DNA of 39,337 bases, from contig JAJDCN010000144.1 of the NCBI GenBank assembly GCA_029260815.1, positions 1-39,337 on the forward strand. The letters run 5' to 3'. The translations under genes and the position numbers were made by a program. This document shows, one piece after another, positions 24,251 through 32,724 of this stretch (its first letter is position 1; every line of letters begins with the position of its first letter). The stretch comes from Planctomycetota bacterium. Its GTDB lineage: Bacteria > Planctomycetota > B129-G9 > JAJDCN01. The notes below the pieces were generated by a model. The model did no database searches. It worked only from the letters and a program-made list of their open reading frames with translations, and was not told the origin of the DNA.

Positions 24251-25382
24251 GGGTCTGCCGGACTTGCAGGTCCGGGCCCAGGATGACGAGGTCGGCGTCC
24301 AGGCCATCGGCGAGAGACCCCTTGCGATCATCAAGACCCAGGGCTCGGGCGGGATTGGTGGCGGCCATCAACGCCGCTTCGCCGAGGGTTAAGCCCACGT
24401 CATTCACCAAGTTGCGAACGCCCTGGTCCATGGTCAGCGTGCTGCCGGCCAGCGCGCCGGTCGCGGTGCGGCAGATGCCGTCGGCGACGGTGACGGTGTG
24501 ACCACCCAAAGTGTAGGTGCCGTCCGGCCCGCCGGTGGCAGAGGTCGCGTCGGTGACCAGGATGCAGCCGGCGGCGGATTTCGCGCGAATGAACAGGCGC
24601 AGGACTTCGGTGTGAACGTGGACGAGGTCGCAGATCAATTCGCACAACACGTCCGTGCGCCCCGCCGCGATGGTGGGAATCCCCGGCTCCCGGTGATGGA
24701 TGCCGCGCATGGCGTTGAAGGTGTGGGTCACGTGCGTCATCCCCGCCTCCACGGCCGTTACGAATTCTGTGGTACTTGCAGCCGTGTGCCCCGCGGACGG
24801 GCGGACGCCCAGCTCTCGCAGTCTTCGGATCACGTCGGTGGCGCCGGGAAGTTCCGGGGCGAGGGTCATGAGTTTGAACAGATCGCCCAAGATCGCCGCG
24901 GACTGCTCGACCAGTTCCACCCGTGGGGCCAGGAGGTGCTCGGCCGGTTGCGCGCCCGTGAAGTCGGGCGAAAGAAAGGGACCTTCCAAATGGGCACCGA
25001 CCACGCGGGCTTCCTTCAGCGTCGCATCGGCCGTTTGTTGGCGACTCGCCTGCGCGATGCCTTCGGCGGCGGCAAGGATCTGTTCGATCGGCGCCGTCAG
25101 GGTGGTCGGGACGAAGGCGGTGACCCCATGATGGACCTTAAAGCGCGCGATGGTTCGGACCGCGTCGGCACCTTCCATCACGTCGACCTGGTCGGCCCCA
25201 TGAACGTGCACGTCGATGAACCCTGGGAGCAGGTGACAACCCGCCGCGTCGATCAGCCGGGCGCCAGTGGGAATCTTCACCGCGGGCCCGACCGCTTCGA
25301 TCCGCCCGTCACGCACGAGCAAGGTTCCTGAAAACGAGGTCTCTTTTGTATACACCGTGGCGCCGGTTACTGCCGTAATCAT
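24219..25382 (-). CDS. nagA: N-acetylglucosamine-6-phosphate deacetylase
   Basis: This 387-aa amidohydrolase removes the acetyl group from GlcNAc-6-phosphate, feeding amino-sugar catabolism and cell-wall recycling. The fold markers are LLPGFIDVHVHG (metal HxH region), HLEGPF (metal-binding Glu), the GHTAAS and THTFNAM His motifs, HVH in DLVHVHTEV and the catalytic Asp in LVTDATSA. The C-terminal NPARALGLDDRKGSLADGLD is standard. An AGGAG lies six bases before the ATG. No nagB or transport gene is in the window, so it stands alone here. Its promoter region is shared with the divergent lipoprotein gene. Confidence 0.95.
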   Translation of the reverse strand: MITAVTGATVYTKETSFSGTLLVRDGRIEAVGPAVKIPTGARLIDAAGCHLLPGFIDVHVHGADQVDVMEGADAVRTIARFKVHHGVTAFVPTTLTAPIEQILAAAEGIAQASRQQTADATLKEARVVGAHLEGPFLSPDFTGAQPAEHLLAPRVELVEQSAAILGDLFKLMTLAPELPGATDVIRRLRELGVRPSAGHTAASTTEFVTAVEAGMTHVTHTFNAMRGIHHREPGIPTIAAGRTDVLCELICDLVHVHTEVLRLFIRAKSAAGCILVTDATSATGGPDGTYTLGGHTVTVADGICRTATGALAGSTLTMDQGVRNLVNDVGLTLGEAALMAATNPARALGLDDRKGSLADGLDADLVILGPDLQVRQTLIAEGVGRRS

Positions 25383-25415
25383 TCGATGCTCCTCGCAGTC
25401 GGAATCGATCTACCG

Positions 25416-25444
25416 ACTCTAGCCTTTTGCCGGATGGGTTTCAA
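25416..25444 (-). promoter_or_regulatory. Promoter for nagA
   Basis: On the minus strand, TTGAAA (25444-25439), 17-base spacer, TAGAGT (25421-25416). Each hexamer has four or five consensus bases. Confidence 0.45.
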
Positions 25445-25462
25445 GAGCCGGGCTGTTTGTCG

Positions 25463-25490
25463 TTGACTGTCGAGACCGGATCGCTACAAT
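25463..25490 (+). promoter_or_regulatory. Promoter for the HEAT-like lipoprotein gene
   Basis: TTGACT (25463-25468), 16-base spacer, TACAAT (25485-25490). The two hexamers are each one base from consensus. Confidence 0.6.
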
Positions 25491-25527
25491 CAGGCTTGGT
25501 TTTCATCGGCAATCAGGAGCAGACACC

Positions 25528-26127
25528 GTGGGATTCAGCCCCCGCTTTTCAAACAAGATCTTCTCTATCTTCTTCGCTCTCGCACTGCTGGCATGGGCCG
25601 GCTGCGGTCCCTCGGAGGCGGAGCGCCTGGCGCAGGTGGAGGAAGACCTGATGGACGAGCGAGACAGTGTCTGCCTCCACGCGATCGATCAAGTCGCCCG
25701 GATGGAGGAGCCCTCGGAGACCTTGCTGAAGGTCGTCCAGGGAATCTATCTGAGGCCGTCCAAGGCGTTCCTCCGCACGGAGGCCCTGAAGGTCGTGGTG
25801 CGCCACGATGTGGTGGGCCCGAAAGTCGTCAAGCACTTAATCTCGGACGTGCTCGATGATGACGAGTACTTGCAGCGCGCGGCTTTCGATGCGATAAAGT
25901 CGCTCAGCAAACATCGAGCGGAGTTCCTGGGCGATCTGCGCACGTATCTCCTCCACGGGGGCCCCAACCAACGTCCCCGTGCCGCCCATTTGTTGGCGGC
26001 TTTTGCCCCCGCGGAGCCGGAAACGCGCAAAGCGTTAGAGAGCGCACTCGAAACGGAATGGATCGACGTGAACCGCAAGCAGATCCATCGTTCGCTTGCG
26101 AAACTGCCGGGCCGAAAGGAAGATTGA
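25528..26127 (+). CDS. Probable lipoprotein with HEAT-like helical repeats
   Basis: This 199-aa product starts at GTG 25528 with AGGAG upstream. An N-terminal basic-hydrophobic signal ends in LAWAGC (Cys26), a plausible though non-ideal lipobox because Trp occupies the -3 position. The mature part is all-helical with repeating ALKVVVRHDVVGPKVVKHL, AAFDAIKSLSKHRAEFLGDL and RAAHLLAAFAPAEPETRKAL units, reminiscent of HEAT/armadillo repeats used for protein-protein contact. A role as a membrane-tethered scaffold is inferred only from fold. Its stop codon is inside the -35 box of the tRNA-Ala promoter. Confidence 0.75.
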   Translation: MGFSPRFSNKIFSIFFALALLAWAGCGPSEAERLAQVEEDLMDERDSVCLHAIDQVARMEEPSETLLKVVQGIYLRPSKAFLRTEALKVVVRHDVVGPKVVKHLISDVLDDDEYLQRAAFDAIKSLSKHRAEFLGDLRTYLLHGGPNQRPRAAHLLAAFAPAEPETRKALESALETEWIDVNRKQIHRSLAKLPGRKED

Positions 26128-26152
26128 CACCTCTCTATCCTCCCCGTATAAT
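26124..26152 (+). promoter_or_regulatory. Perfect consensus sigma-70 promoter for tRNA-Ala
   Basis: TTGACA (26124-26129), a 17-base spacer and TATAAT (26147-26152), with no deviation from consensus. The TGA of the -35 box is the stop codon of the upstream lipoprotein gene. Such strength suits a stable RNA; the nfeD gene downstream may share it, as no terminator follows the tRNA. Confidence 0.9.
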
Positions 26153-26195
26153 CAAACTTTCATGTTACGGTCGTAAAAGATTCCGTACCGGCAAC

Positions 26196-26271
<76 letters not shown>

Positions 26272-26364
26272 CTGCGCACGAAAAAACGGGCCGAAGGCGA
26301 AGGCTTGCGAAAGACCCGTCTCTCGCAGCAGCTTCCAAACTCAGATTTCAATGTAAAGAATCTT

Positions 26365-28587
26365 ATGCGTAAAATTATCGGTATCGCCCTAATCCTGTCT
26401 GCTCTGGCACTGACCGTGTGGGACTCCGTCGCATTCTCCCGCGATCCCAAACCCGTTGCACCTCCAGGTTTGCAGCAGACGCCGGCCCAAGCCGCGCCCA
26501 TCCCCATCATCCGGCTCACCGGCGAGGTGGACTTCTTCATGGTCCAAAAGGCCACCCGCCTTCTGCGGCAAGCCGCCAAAGCAGCCCCGCCCTTTGTGGT
26601 CCTGGATCTGGACGTGACCGGCGGGCAACTCGAACCGACCCTGAAGATCCTGGCAGAGCTCAAGAACCTGCCAAAAGAAAGCCCCCCAATCGCCTTTGTG
26701 AACCATCAAGCGACCGGCTACGGCCTGTTGATTGCCCTGACCTGCCAGCGGATCCTGGCCACCGACCAGGCGGTGCTTGGGCGTTGTCCGCCCTTGGCGT
26801 ACGATGCCAAAGCGACCAAGAGTGAAAACAGCGGGTTCCGCCTGTTCCTGATGGAGAAGCTTGAGGTTCTGTGTAAAAAAGGCGGTTACGATCCCGAACT
26901 GGCCAAGGCGATGGTCGACCGATCCATGGTGGTCCTTCGGAAGGAAGGTGGGCTGGAAGTGCAGCCGACGCGCCAGGAAGAGCCGAATGCGCGGCACACT
27001 CCTGTGGTGGCTGCCAAGCCGCCCGCAAACGATCCAGGAGTCGTAGCGGACCAAGAGACGCTCCTGGAACTCACCGGAGAACAGATCCAAGGCGCCGGAT
27101 TTACGGGTCCATTGCTTAAAGATCGCGGCGATGTCGCCCAAGCGCTCGGACAGCCGGAAAGCAAACTGATCACGTTGTCCCACAATATTTTGGGCCGAGC
27201 CGGCGCCAACCAAAAGGTCGCGGTCATCGACGTAGAAGGAACGGTCGATTACGGCTTGGCCAAATATGTGGAGCGTGCGCTCGTCCGTGCAAAAGATCAA
27301 GGCGCGACTGCGATTATCTTCCGGATGAGCACCTGGGGCGGCTCCGTCGGGGCTGGCCTGGACATTCAAAAGGACATGCTTGAGACAGATGCGGTCACGC
27401 TCTCCTACGTGGAAGACAAAGCGATCTCCGCCGGAGCCCTGACCGGACTGGCCAGCGATCATATCATCATGCGCATGAGTTCAACCCTGGGAGACTGCGA
27501 GCCGATCTACCAAACCTCGGAGGGGATTCAAACGGCGCCCGAGAAAATTCAAACCGTTCTGCGCGAACGATTCCGAACCAATGCCCAGAATCGCGAAGGT
27601 CAAGGAGTCAAATTTCCGGTGCTCTTGGCAGAAGCAATGGTGACCAAGGAGATGCAGGTTCATCGGATCCTAACGCCCACCGGCATTCACTACAAAACCA
27701 CCGAGGAGCTGGAAAAAGAATCTAAAGAGTCTGTGGTGATTTACGACGACACCATTCTAACGGAAAAGGGCAAGCTGCCCACCTTTAACGCCACCGAGGC
27801 CTATCGGCTGGGATTCGCCACCTATGTGGCCAAAGACTTCGACGACTTTCTGGCCCGCTACGAGATCCCGCAAGCCAACGTCACGCACATCGAGATCACC
27901 TGGTCGGAGGAAATGGTCCGGTTCCTCAATTCGCCGACGATCACCGGGATTCTGTTCATGGTCGGGTTGGTGGCCTTGTGGACTGAGTTCAAAGTCCCCG
28001 GATTCGGTCTGCCGGGGATCGTCGGGCTGTTGTGCTTTGCGGTCCTGTTTACCAGCAAGTACATGGTGGACCTGGCCGACGCGATCGAGATCGTCCTGTT
28101 CGTCATTGGGGTAATCTTGCTGACATTGGAGATCTTTGTGATTCCCGGATTCGGTATCGCAGGGGTCTCCGGATTGTTGCTCATCGTGGCGTCCTTGATT
28201 CTGTCCATGCAGTCCTTTGTAATTCCCACGGAGCAGTGGCAGGTCTTTGAGCTGAAAGCCAACGCCTTGGTTCTAGCGATTAGTTTTCTGTGCGCTCTGG
28301 TCCTCTTCCTGATCCTGATTCGATTCCTGCCGAAGACGCCCATTTTCAACCAACTGGTCCTGGCCACAGCGCAAACTTCCGAGGGCGGGTTTACCGCGGC
28401 CGTCGCCGAAGAAGTCTCCCTTGTAGGTCGCGTCGGTGTGGTCATTACATCCCTGCGCCCTGCCGGCAAAGCGGAATTTGACGGCAAGCCCTTTACGGTC
28501 ACGGCAGAGGGCGACTTCATCGAAAAGGGAACCCAGGTCAAAGTGATCAAGACCGAAGGCAACCGGATATTGGTAACGAGGGCATAG
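26365..28587 (+). CDS. nfeD: Long NfeD protein with two ClpP/SppA-like domains
   Basis: This 740-aa membrane protease-like partner of SPFH proteins has an N-terminal signal/anchor (4-20) and two crotonase-fold domains. The first (about 45-190) has NHQATGYGLLIA with Thr-Gly where the nucleophile Ser-Gly should be, so it is probably inactive. The second (about 283-435) has KAISAGALTGLA with nucleophile Ser355 and a well-placed Lys394. Then come five to six membrane segments (about 515-640) and an NfeD OB-fold (from GRVGVVITSLRP). Typical long NfeD proteins have one protease domain. The start is ATG 26365; the open frame to 26227 begins inside the tRNA gene. It heads nfeD-nfeD-floA, a membrane-microdomain operon. 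Confidence 0.9.
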   Translation: MRKIIGIALILSALALTVWDSVAFSRDPKPVAPPGLQQTPAQAAPIPIIRLTGEVDFFMVQKATRLLRQAAKAAPPFVVLDLDVTGGQLEPTLKILAELKNLPKESPPIAFVNHQATGYGLLIALTCQRILATDQAVLGRCPPLAYDAKATKSENSGFRLFLMEKLEVLCKKGGYDPELAKAMVDRSMVVLRKEGGLEVQPTRQEEPNARHTPVVAAKPPANDPGVVADQETLLELTGEQIQGAGFTGPLLKDRGDVAQALGQPESKLITLSHNILGRAGANQKVAVIDVEGTVDYGLAKYVERALVRAKDQGATAIIFRMSTWGGSVGAGLDIQKDMLETDAVTLSYVEDKAISAGALTGLASDHIIMRMSSTLGDCEPIYQTSEGIQTAPEKIQTVLRERFRTNAQNREGQGVKFPVLLAEAMVTKEMQVHRILTPTGIHYKTTEELEKESKESVVIYDDTILTEKGKLPTFNATEAYRLGFATYVAKDFDDFLARYEIPQANVTHIEITWSEEMVRFLNSPTITGILFMVGLVALWTEFKVPGFGLPGIVGLLCFAVLFTSKYMVDLADAIEIVLFVIGVILLTLEIFVIPGFGIAGVSGLLLIVASLILSMQSFVIPTEQWQVFELKANALVLAISFLCALVLFLILIRFLPKTPIFNQLVLATAQTSEGGFTAAVAEEVSLVGRVGVVITSLRPAGKAEFDGKPFTVTAEGDFIEKGTQVKVIKTEGNRILVTRA

Positions 28588-28588
28588 G

Positions 28589-29080
28589 ATGGGAATCGGA
28601 ACGATTATTGCGGTCTTTGCCTTCGGCTTGGCGCTGGTCTTGTGCGAGGTCTTTGTTCCCGGCGGGCTCATCGGAGCCGTGGGCATGGTCCTGATCGGAA
28701 CCAGTATTTACTTCAGCTTCGACGGCGGTTGGCCGATCCTGGGCGCGGTGTTGTCGGCCTTGACGGTCATCGCGGTCCCGGTCGTGATTATCAAAGGCCT
28801 GTCGCGCCTGTCGCTGAAAACCGCGCAAACCAAAGCGGGCGGCTTTTCCTCCAGCGAGGAGAACATCGAAGGCCTGCTCGGCAAACACGGGGTGACCCTG
28901 AGCGCCCTGCGGCCGACAGGCATGGCCCGGATCGACGATCGAAAACTCAGTGTTGTAACCCGCGGTGAAATGTTATACGCTCATACAAAGATTGAGGTCG
29001 TGGAAGTCGAAGGCAACCGTGTCGTCGTCCGCGCGGTACAAAGCCGAAAACCACTCGCCTCTGACACTTCAGACAAATGA
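28589..29080 (+). CDS. Short NfeD-type membrane protein
   Basis: This 163-aa protein has two N-terminal membrane segments ([21 protein letters not shown] and a second near 45-70) and a C-terminal OB-fold ([20 protein letters not shown] onward). It corresponds to the membrane and OB part of NfeD without the protease domain. It starts one base after the stop of the long NfeD gene, so coupling is likely. Short NfeD proteins are thought to bind and tune SPFH/flotillin oligomers; the neighbouring FloA gene fits that view. The product ends in a hydrophilic ASDTSDK tail. Confidence 0.88.
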   Translation: MGIGTIIAVFAFGLALVLCEVFVPGGLIGAVGMVLIGTSIYFSFDGGWPILGAVLSALTVIAVPVVIIKGLSRLSLKTAQTKAGGFSSSEENIEGLLGKHGVTLSALRPTGMARIDDRKLSVVTRGEMLYAHTKIEVVEVEGNRVVVRAVQSRKPLASDTSDK

Positions 29081-29108
29081 AGAAAACACGGAACAAGGAG
29101 TAAGTTTC

Positions 29109-30161
29109 ATGAATCCTCTGGCCATCCCAACCAGGCCCGTAGTACTGGCAGCGTCGCTTGACCCTGCCGCGATCGTCATCGGGATCGCAGTTCTTCTGGC
29201 CATCGTCGTCTTCTTTATCATCATAAATTTCGGCGCTTTGTGGCTGCGAGCCTTCGCCTCGGGCGCCCGCATCAGCTTTTTCCAGCTGGTCGCCATGCGG
29301 TTACGGAAGGTCAACCCCAGTGTCATCATCAACGCGAAGATTATGGCGGTCAAGTCGGGCATCGACATTTCCGCGAATCAGTTGGAAGCGCACTACCTGG
29401 CCCGTGGCAACGTACCCAACGTCATTCGAGCCCTTATCGCTGCCAGCCGCGCCGACATCCATCTTGATTTTGCGCGGGCCGCGGCGATCGACCTGGCCGG
29501 CCGCGATGTGCTCGACGCGGTGCAAACATCGGTCAACCCGAAAGTCATCGACTGCCCCGACCCGGGCAAAGGCAAGACGCTCATCGCCGCAGTGGCCATG
29601 GACGGCATCGAGGTCAAAGTTCGAGCTCGGGTAACCGTGCGGGCCAATCTCGACCGTCTGGTCGGCGGCGCCACCGAAGAGACGATCATCGCCCGTGTGG
29701 GCGAGGGCATCGTCACGACCATCGGCTCGTCCCAGACCCACAAGAAGGTATTGGAGAACCCCGACAGCATCTCGCGGGTCGTGTTGGAGAAGGGATTGGA
29801 CGCGGGCACTGCGTTTGAAATCCTCTCCATCGACATCGCCGACGTGGACGTGGGCAACAACATCGGAGCGCGCCTCCAGGCCGACCAGGCCGAAGCAGAC
29901 AAGCGGGTCGCCCAGGCCAAGGCCGAAGAGCGCCGGGCGATGGCCGTGGCCCGGGAGCAGGAGATGCAAGCCATGGTTCGGGAGAACCGCGCCAAGGTCG
30001 TACTGGCCGAGGCGGAGATCCCCCTGGCGATTTCCGAGTCCTTCCGTTCGGGCAACCTGGGCATCATGGATTACTACCGCCTGCGCAATATCCAGGCGGA
30101 TACCAGTATGCGCGACTCAATTTCCAAGTCCGACGGCGGCCGTCCGGAAACGGCCGACTAG
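29109..30161 (+). CDS. floA: Flotillin-like protein FloA (SPFH domain)
   Basis: This 350-aa membrane scaffold protein is expected to form microdomains and organise membrane complexes. After a short N-terminus comes one hydrophobic hairpin (17-45, [20 protein letters not shown]), then the UPF0365/FloA signature [20 protein letters not shown]-type repeats ([20 protein letters not shown]), SPFH residues [21 protein letters not shown] and a C-terminal coiled coil of EA/AEA repeats ([20 protein letters not shown]). ATG 29109 is preceded by AAGGAG eight bases away. The adjacent NfeD genes are the classical flotillin partners. Confidence 0.95.
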   Translation: MNPLAIPTRPVVLAASLDPAAIVIGIAVLLAIVVFFIIINFGALWLRAFASGARISFFQLVAMRLRKVNPSVIINAKIMAVKSGIDISANQLEAHYLARGNVPNVIRALIAASRADIHLDFARAAAIDLAGRDVLDAVQTSVNPKVIDCPDPGKGKTLIAAVAMDGIEVKVRARVTVRANLDRLVGGATEETIIARVGEGIVTTIGSSQTHKKVLENPDSISRVVLEKGLDAGTAFEILSIDIADVDVGNNIGARLQADQAEADKRVAQAKAEERRAMAVAREQEMQAMVRENRAKVVLAEAEIPLAISESFRSGNLGIMDYYRLRNIQADTSMRDSISKSDGGRPETAD

Positions 30162-30182
30162 CCGGCCGAAGTAAACGACATC

Positions 30183-30209
30183 GCCCGGGGCGGACCGGCC
30201 GCCCCGGGC
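30183..30209. repeat. 11-bp GC-rich hairpin between floA and the 213-aa gene
   Basis: GCCCGGGGCGG (30183-30193) and CCGCCCCGGGC (30199-30209) are perfect arms around ACCGG. No T-tract follows. It may reduce downstream expression or protect the floA mRNA end, leaving the next gene partly uncoupled. Confidence 0.6.
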
Positions 30210-30237
30210 TGACTCTCCCACGTGAAGGAGCCAACCG

Positions 30238-30879
30238 GTGGATGACCTTCCGTTCGTTATATTCCTAATCCTGGCTGCGATCTTCTCGCTGATTAAAAAG
30301 ATCACCGAGAAAAGGGACAAGAAACAGCAAGACCAGAAGCGTCAACAACCCGAGGGGCGCCAGACAGGCCCGCAAAAAGCTGCCTCGCCTTGGGAGGAAA
30401 TCCGGAAGTATCTGGAAAATCTTGACGCTCCGCCGAAGCCCCAAGCGCCACCAGTTACCCCCGCGCCGGTCCGGCCGCAGCAACCTCGGCCGGTGGACCG
30501 ACAGCCGGCCTGCCCAGAAGAACCCCAACCGGTGGAGCAGGAGATCCCTGAGCCCGTTCACCGGTCGCTCTCTACCGTCGAGGGCCGCCACCTCACCACC
30601 CGGGTGGAGCAAGAGGTTGCTCAGTTCAGCCAAACGACCCGATCGGGCATGCACCGAGAACTAGAGCACGAGGTCGAGATCTCTGCGCTGGCGCGGGAGA
30701 TGGCGGATCGAGAGGGAAAACCCTCAAGCGCGGAGGTCGAAAAGCAGGCGCCCACGGCGATGCAAGGCCGCCTGCACAAGAGGCTTCGGGGACACTCTCT
30801 CAAAGAAGCGATCGTCCTAACGGAAATTCTCGGCGAACCGCTGGCCCTGCGACGGGAAAAAACTTTCCAAGGCGAGTGA
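30238..30879 (+). CDS. Membrane-anchored proline-rich protein of the FloA/NfeD cluster
   Basis: This 213-aa product has a single N-terminal membrane helix (4-19) followed by a basic stretch (KKITEKRDKK). Then comes a Pro/Gln-rich linker (80-110), a charged helical region and a C-terminal module RGHSLKEAIVLTEILGEPLALR. That closing motif is one I recall from small proteins beside NfeD/FloA genes in other bacterial phyla; no function is known. The GTG start has AAGGAG before it. It probably acts as a cytoplasmic-facing membrane accessory of the microdomain proteins, an inference from position alone. Predicted topology is N-out or reentrant with a cytosolic tail, given the positive charges after the helix. 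Confidence 0.75.
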   Translation: MDDLPFVIFLILAAIFSLIKKITEKRDKKQQDQKRQQPEGRQTGPQKAASPWEEIRKYLENLDAPPKPQAPPVTPAPVRPQQPRPVDRQPACPEEPQPVEQEIPEPVHRSLSTVEGRHLTTRVEQEVAQFSQTTRSGMHRELEHEVEISALAREMADREGKPSSAEVEKQAPTAMQGRLHKRLRGHSLKEAIVLTEILGEPLALRREKTFQGE

Positions 30880-30932
30880 CAAACCGGCTCGGTTTTGGTA
30901 ATCTCACGAATCCGACTTGCAGTACTTTTATT

Positions 30933-31019
30933 GCCAGAGTGGCGGAATCGGCAGACGCGCCGGACTCAAAATCCGGTCCTAGCAATAGGGTGTGGGTTCA
31001 AGTCCCACCTCTGGCACCA
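30933..31019 (+). tRNA. tRNA-Leu(CAA): tRNA-Leu (CAA)
   Basis: This 87-nt class II tRNA has a long variable arm. The acceptor is GCCAGAG/CTCTGGC; the anticodon stem is CCGGA/TCCGG around loop CTCAAAA, giving anticodon CAA. The variable arm CCTAGCAATAGGG, T-arm GTGGG/CCCAC and encoded CCA are all present. It reads TTG leucine codons. Confidence 0.97.
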
Positions 31020-31042
31020 CCGGACCCAGTCCGGTTTTTCTA
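31019..31042 (+). terminator. Intrinsic terminator of tRNA-Leu
   Basis: ACCGGAC (31019-31025), loop CCA and GTCCGGT form a seven-bp stem that runs directly into five Ts. The stem begins at the last base of the encoded CCA. Confidence 0.85.
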
Positions 31043-31090
31043 CCGCGATGTGCGGCATCGGATTACACCCGTACCCTATGCCGCGGCGAG

Positions 31091-31116
31091 CTCTTCGATT
31101 TCGGCAACTCGAAGAG
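31091..31116. repeat. 8-bp inverted repeat in the leader of the 123-aa gene
   Basis: CTCTTCGA (31091-31098) and TCGAAGAG (31109-31116) are perfect arms around a ten-base loop, about 70 bases before the ATG at 31187. Could be an operator or leader hairpin. Confidence 0.45.
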
Positions 31117-31186
31117 AGGCCCGAAAGGTGAGGTTCAAATATCAAGGCCGAGCATGATCCTACATAAGCAGGCGCATTGAGGAAGT

Positions 31187-31558
31187 ATGAGTAACAAGGG
31201 GAAGTCCGAACCGTTTGATGTTAGCAAGGCGATCGTTTTGTTCCGGCAGGTGGTCAATCTGGAGGCAGCGCTCAAAGCGCTTCCGCCCAGCCAAACGGAG
31301 AAGTTTTACGACCAAACCACTACCGCTTACTGGGGCCTACGACAAAACGTCCTGGACCTGCTGTGCCAGCACGAAGAATTGTGCGAATTGGTTTCCATCG
31401 CGCCGCACGATTCAAACGCAACAGAACCGGTGATTCAAGGACCCGCACTGTTCACCGGACTGGCAATCCTTAAGGGCGCGCTGGAGAGCGTCGTCCTGAG
31501 CCAGGGGACCGAGCACGAGCAACGGATTGTCGGGTTCACGCCGCCGACCGGAGAATAA
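31187..31558 (+). CDS. Conserved-looking small protein of unknown function
   Basis: This 123-aa soluble protein has no signal or membrane segment. Predicted helices cover SKAIVLFRQVVNLEAALKAL and LRQNVLDLLCQHEELCEL, with two Cys residues in the second. I recognise no family. A GAGGAA ribosome binding site lies just before the ATG, and base composition is like its neighbours, so it is probably real. Its stop is directly followed by the ATG of the HDAC-like lipoprotein gene (TAA-ATG), so the two are co-translated. A functional link with that enzyme is the best guess. Confidence 0.6.
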   Translation: MSNKGKSEPFDVSKAIVLFRQVVNLEAALKALPPSQTEKFYDQTTTAYWGLRQNVLDLLCQHEELCELVSIAPHDSNATEPVIQGPALFTGLAILKGALESVVLSQGTEHEQRIVGFTPPTGE

Positions 31559-32605
31559 ATGCGGTTTGCCCGAGGCGCAGTCTGCCTTGCTCTCATTCTT
31601 CTGGCCAGCTGCACCCAAACAGGCTTCTCTCCCGACACGGCGCGGACCACTCTGGTCTATTCGCCAAAGCATGAAATCGCTCAAGTCGTTCCAGCGGGAT
31701 TCCTCACTTCCTATGACATCCACAAGGGATTGAAAATCTATAAAACGTTGATGGCGTCCAGCGGGCTTGGCCCAGACGACTTCATCGAGCCCGCGCCGAT
31801 TACCGACGAGCAATTGCTCTTGGCCCACACAGCTGATTACGTAAAGACAACCAGGACCACGGGCAACTTGGCGCGTTTCTTCGAGTATGTACCTACGGGC
31901 TTGGAGCGATTGAGTCCGGCCATTGCCCAACCGCTGATCGTGGACCCGCTGCGCCGAGCCACCGGTGGAACGCTCTATGCGTGTCGCGCCGCCCTCACCG
32001 GCGGCCTGGCGATCAATTTGGGTGGCGGCTATCATCATGCCCAAGCCGACCGGGGGCGAGGCTTCTGCATGTTCGCCGACACCGCCGTCGCGATCAAAGC
32101 CCTCCAGACCGAAGGGAGCATCCGGCGCGTGCTGATCGTCGACCTGGACCTGCACCAGGGCAACAGCAACGCGGAGATCTTTGCCGGAGACGATACAGTC
32201 TTTACCTTTTCGGTCCACGGCAGGGGCCTATACCCTTTTTGGAAGGCCACCAGTGATTTGGACGTCACATTCGAGCGAGGCATCAGCGACGATGATTATC
32301 TGAAGATCGTCCGTCACCACCTTCCCGGATTGATCGAACGCACGAACCCCGACCTGATCGTTTATATCGCCGGGGTCGATCTCCATCGAGACGACGACCA
32401 TCAGTTCACCCAAGTCACCGACGCTGGCATCCTCGCGCGGGACCTGTACGTGGTACAAACCGCGCTGGCCCAGAACCGTCCGGTCGCTATGGTCCTTGCC
32501 GGCGGCTATAGCCGGACCAGTTGGCGGTTGCACCTTGCCTCCATCTTGGAGCTTCTGGAACGTTATCCGCTTATAGACGGCAAAATCTCACTCATCACAA
32601 AGTGA
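31559..32605 (+). CDS. Histone-deacetylase-family zinc enzyme with lipoprotein signal peptide
   Basis: This 348-aa protein of the arginase/HDAC fold (class IV-like) would hydrolyse acyl-amine or related amide bonds. Active-site residues are intact: tandem His159-His160 in GGGYHHAQADRG, zinc ligands Asp197 and His199 in DLDLHQGN, third ligand Asp274 in GVDLHRDD, and the catalytic Tyr317 in AGGYS. Unusually, residues 1-18 form a signal peptide with a good lipobox (LLASC, Cys18). It should be exported and lipid-anchored, whereas bacterial HDAC relatives are normally cytosolic. The ATG follows the 123-aa gene directly; CGGAG lies seven bases upstream. Its natural substrate is unknown: polyamine, N-acyl sugar or protein lysine are possible. 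Confidence 0.88.
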   Translation: MRFARGAVCLALILLASCTQTGFSPDTARTTLVYSPKHEIAQVVPAGFLTSYDIHKGLKIYKTLMASSGLGPDDFIEPAPITDEQLLLAHTADYVKTTRTTGNLARFFEYVPTGLERLSPAIAQPLIVDPLRRATGGTLYACRAALTGGLAINLGGGYHHAQADRGRGFCMFADTAVAIKALQTEGSIRRVLIVDLDLHQGNSNAEIFAGDDTVFTFSVHGRGLYPFWKATSDLDVTFERGISDDDYLKIVRHHLPGLIERTNPDLIVYIAGVDLHRDDDHQFTQVTDAGILARDLYVVQTALAQNRPVAMVLAGGYSRTSWRLHLASILELLERYPLIDGKISLITK

Positions 32606-32636
32606 CGCAGCGAATAGGAATTTCTTTATACCGCGC

Positions 32637-32659
32637 CGCACAAAGATGTGTGATTTTTT
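32637..32659 (+). terminator. Probable intrinsic terminator after the HDAC-like gene
   Basis: CGCACA (32637-32642), loop AAGA and TGTGTG (32647-32652) form six pairs including one G-U, followed by A and six Ts. Confidence 0.5.
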
Positions 32660-32724
32660 CATGTCGGGTCGCGTTTGATGAGATTTCGCCCCAACAAAAT
32701 AACAGCTTTAATAAGAAATTATAA

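Noticed and set aside
28965-29108. 48-residue upstream extension of FloA
   Set aside because: It overlaps the short NfeD gene out of frame; ATG 29109 has AAGGAG eight bases upstream and a typical FloA N-terminus.
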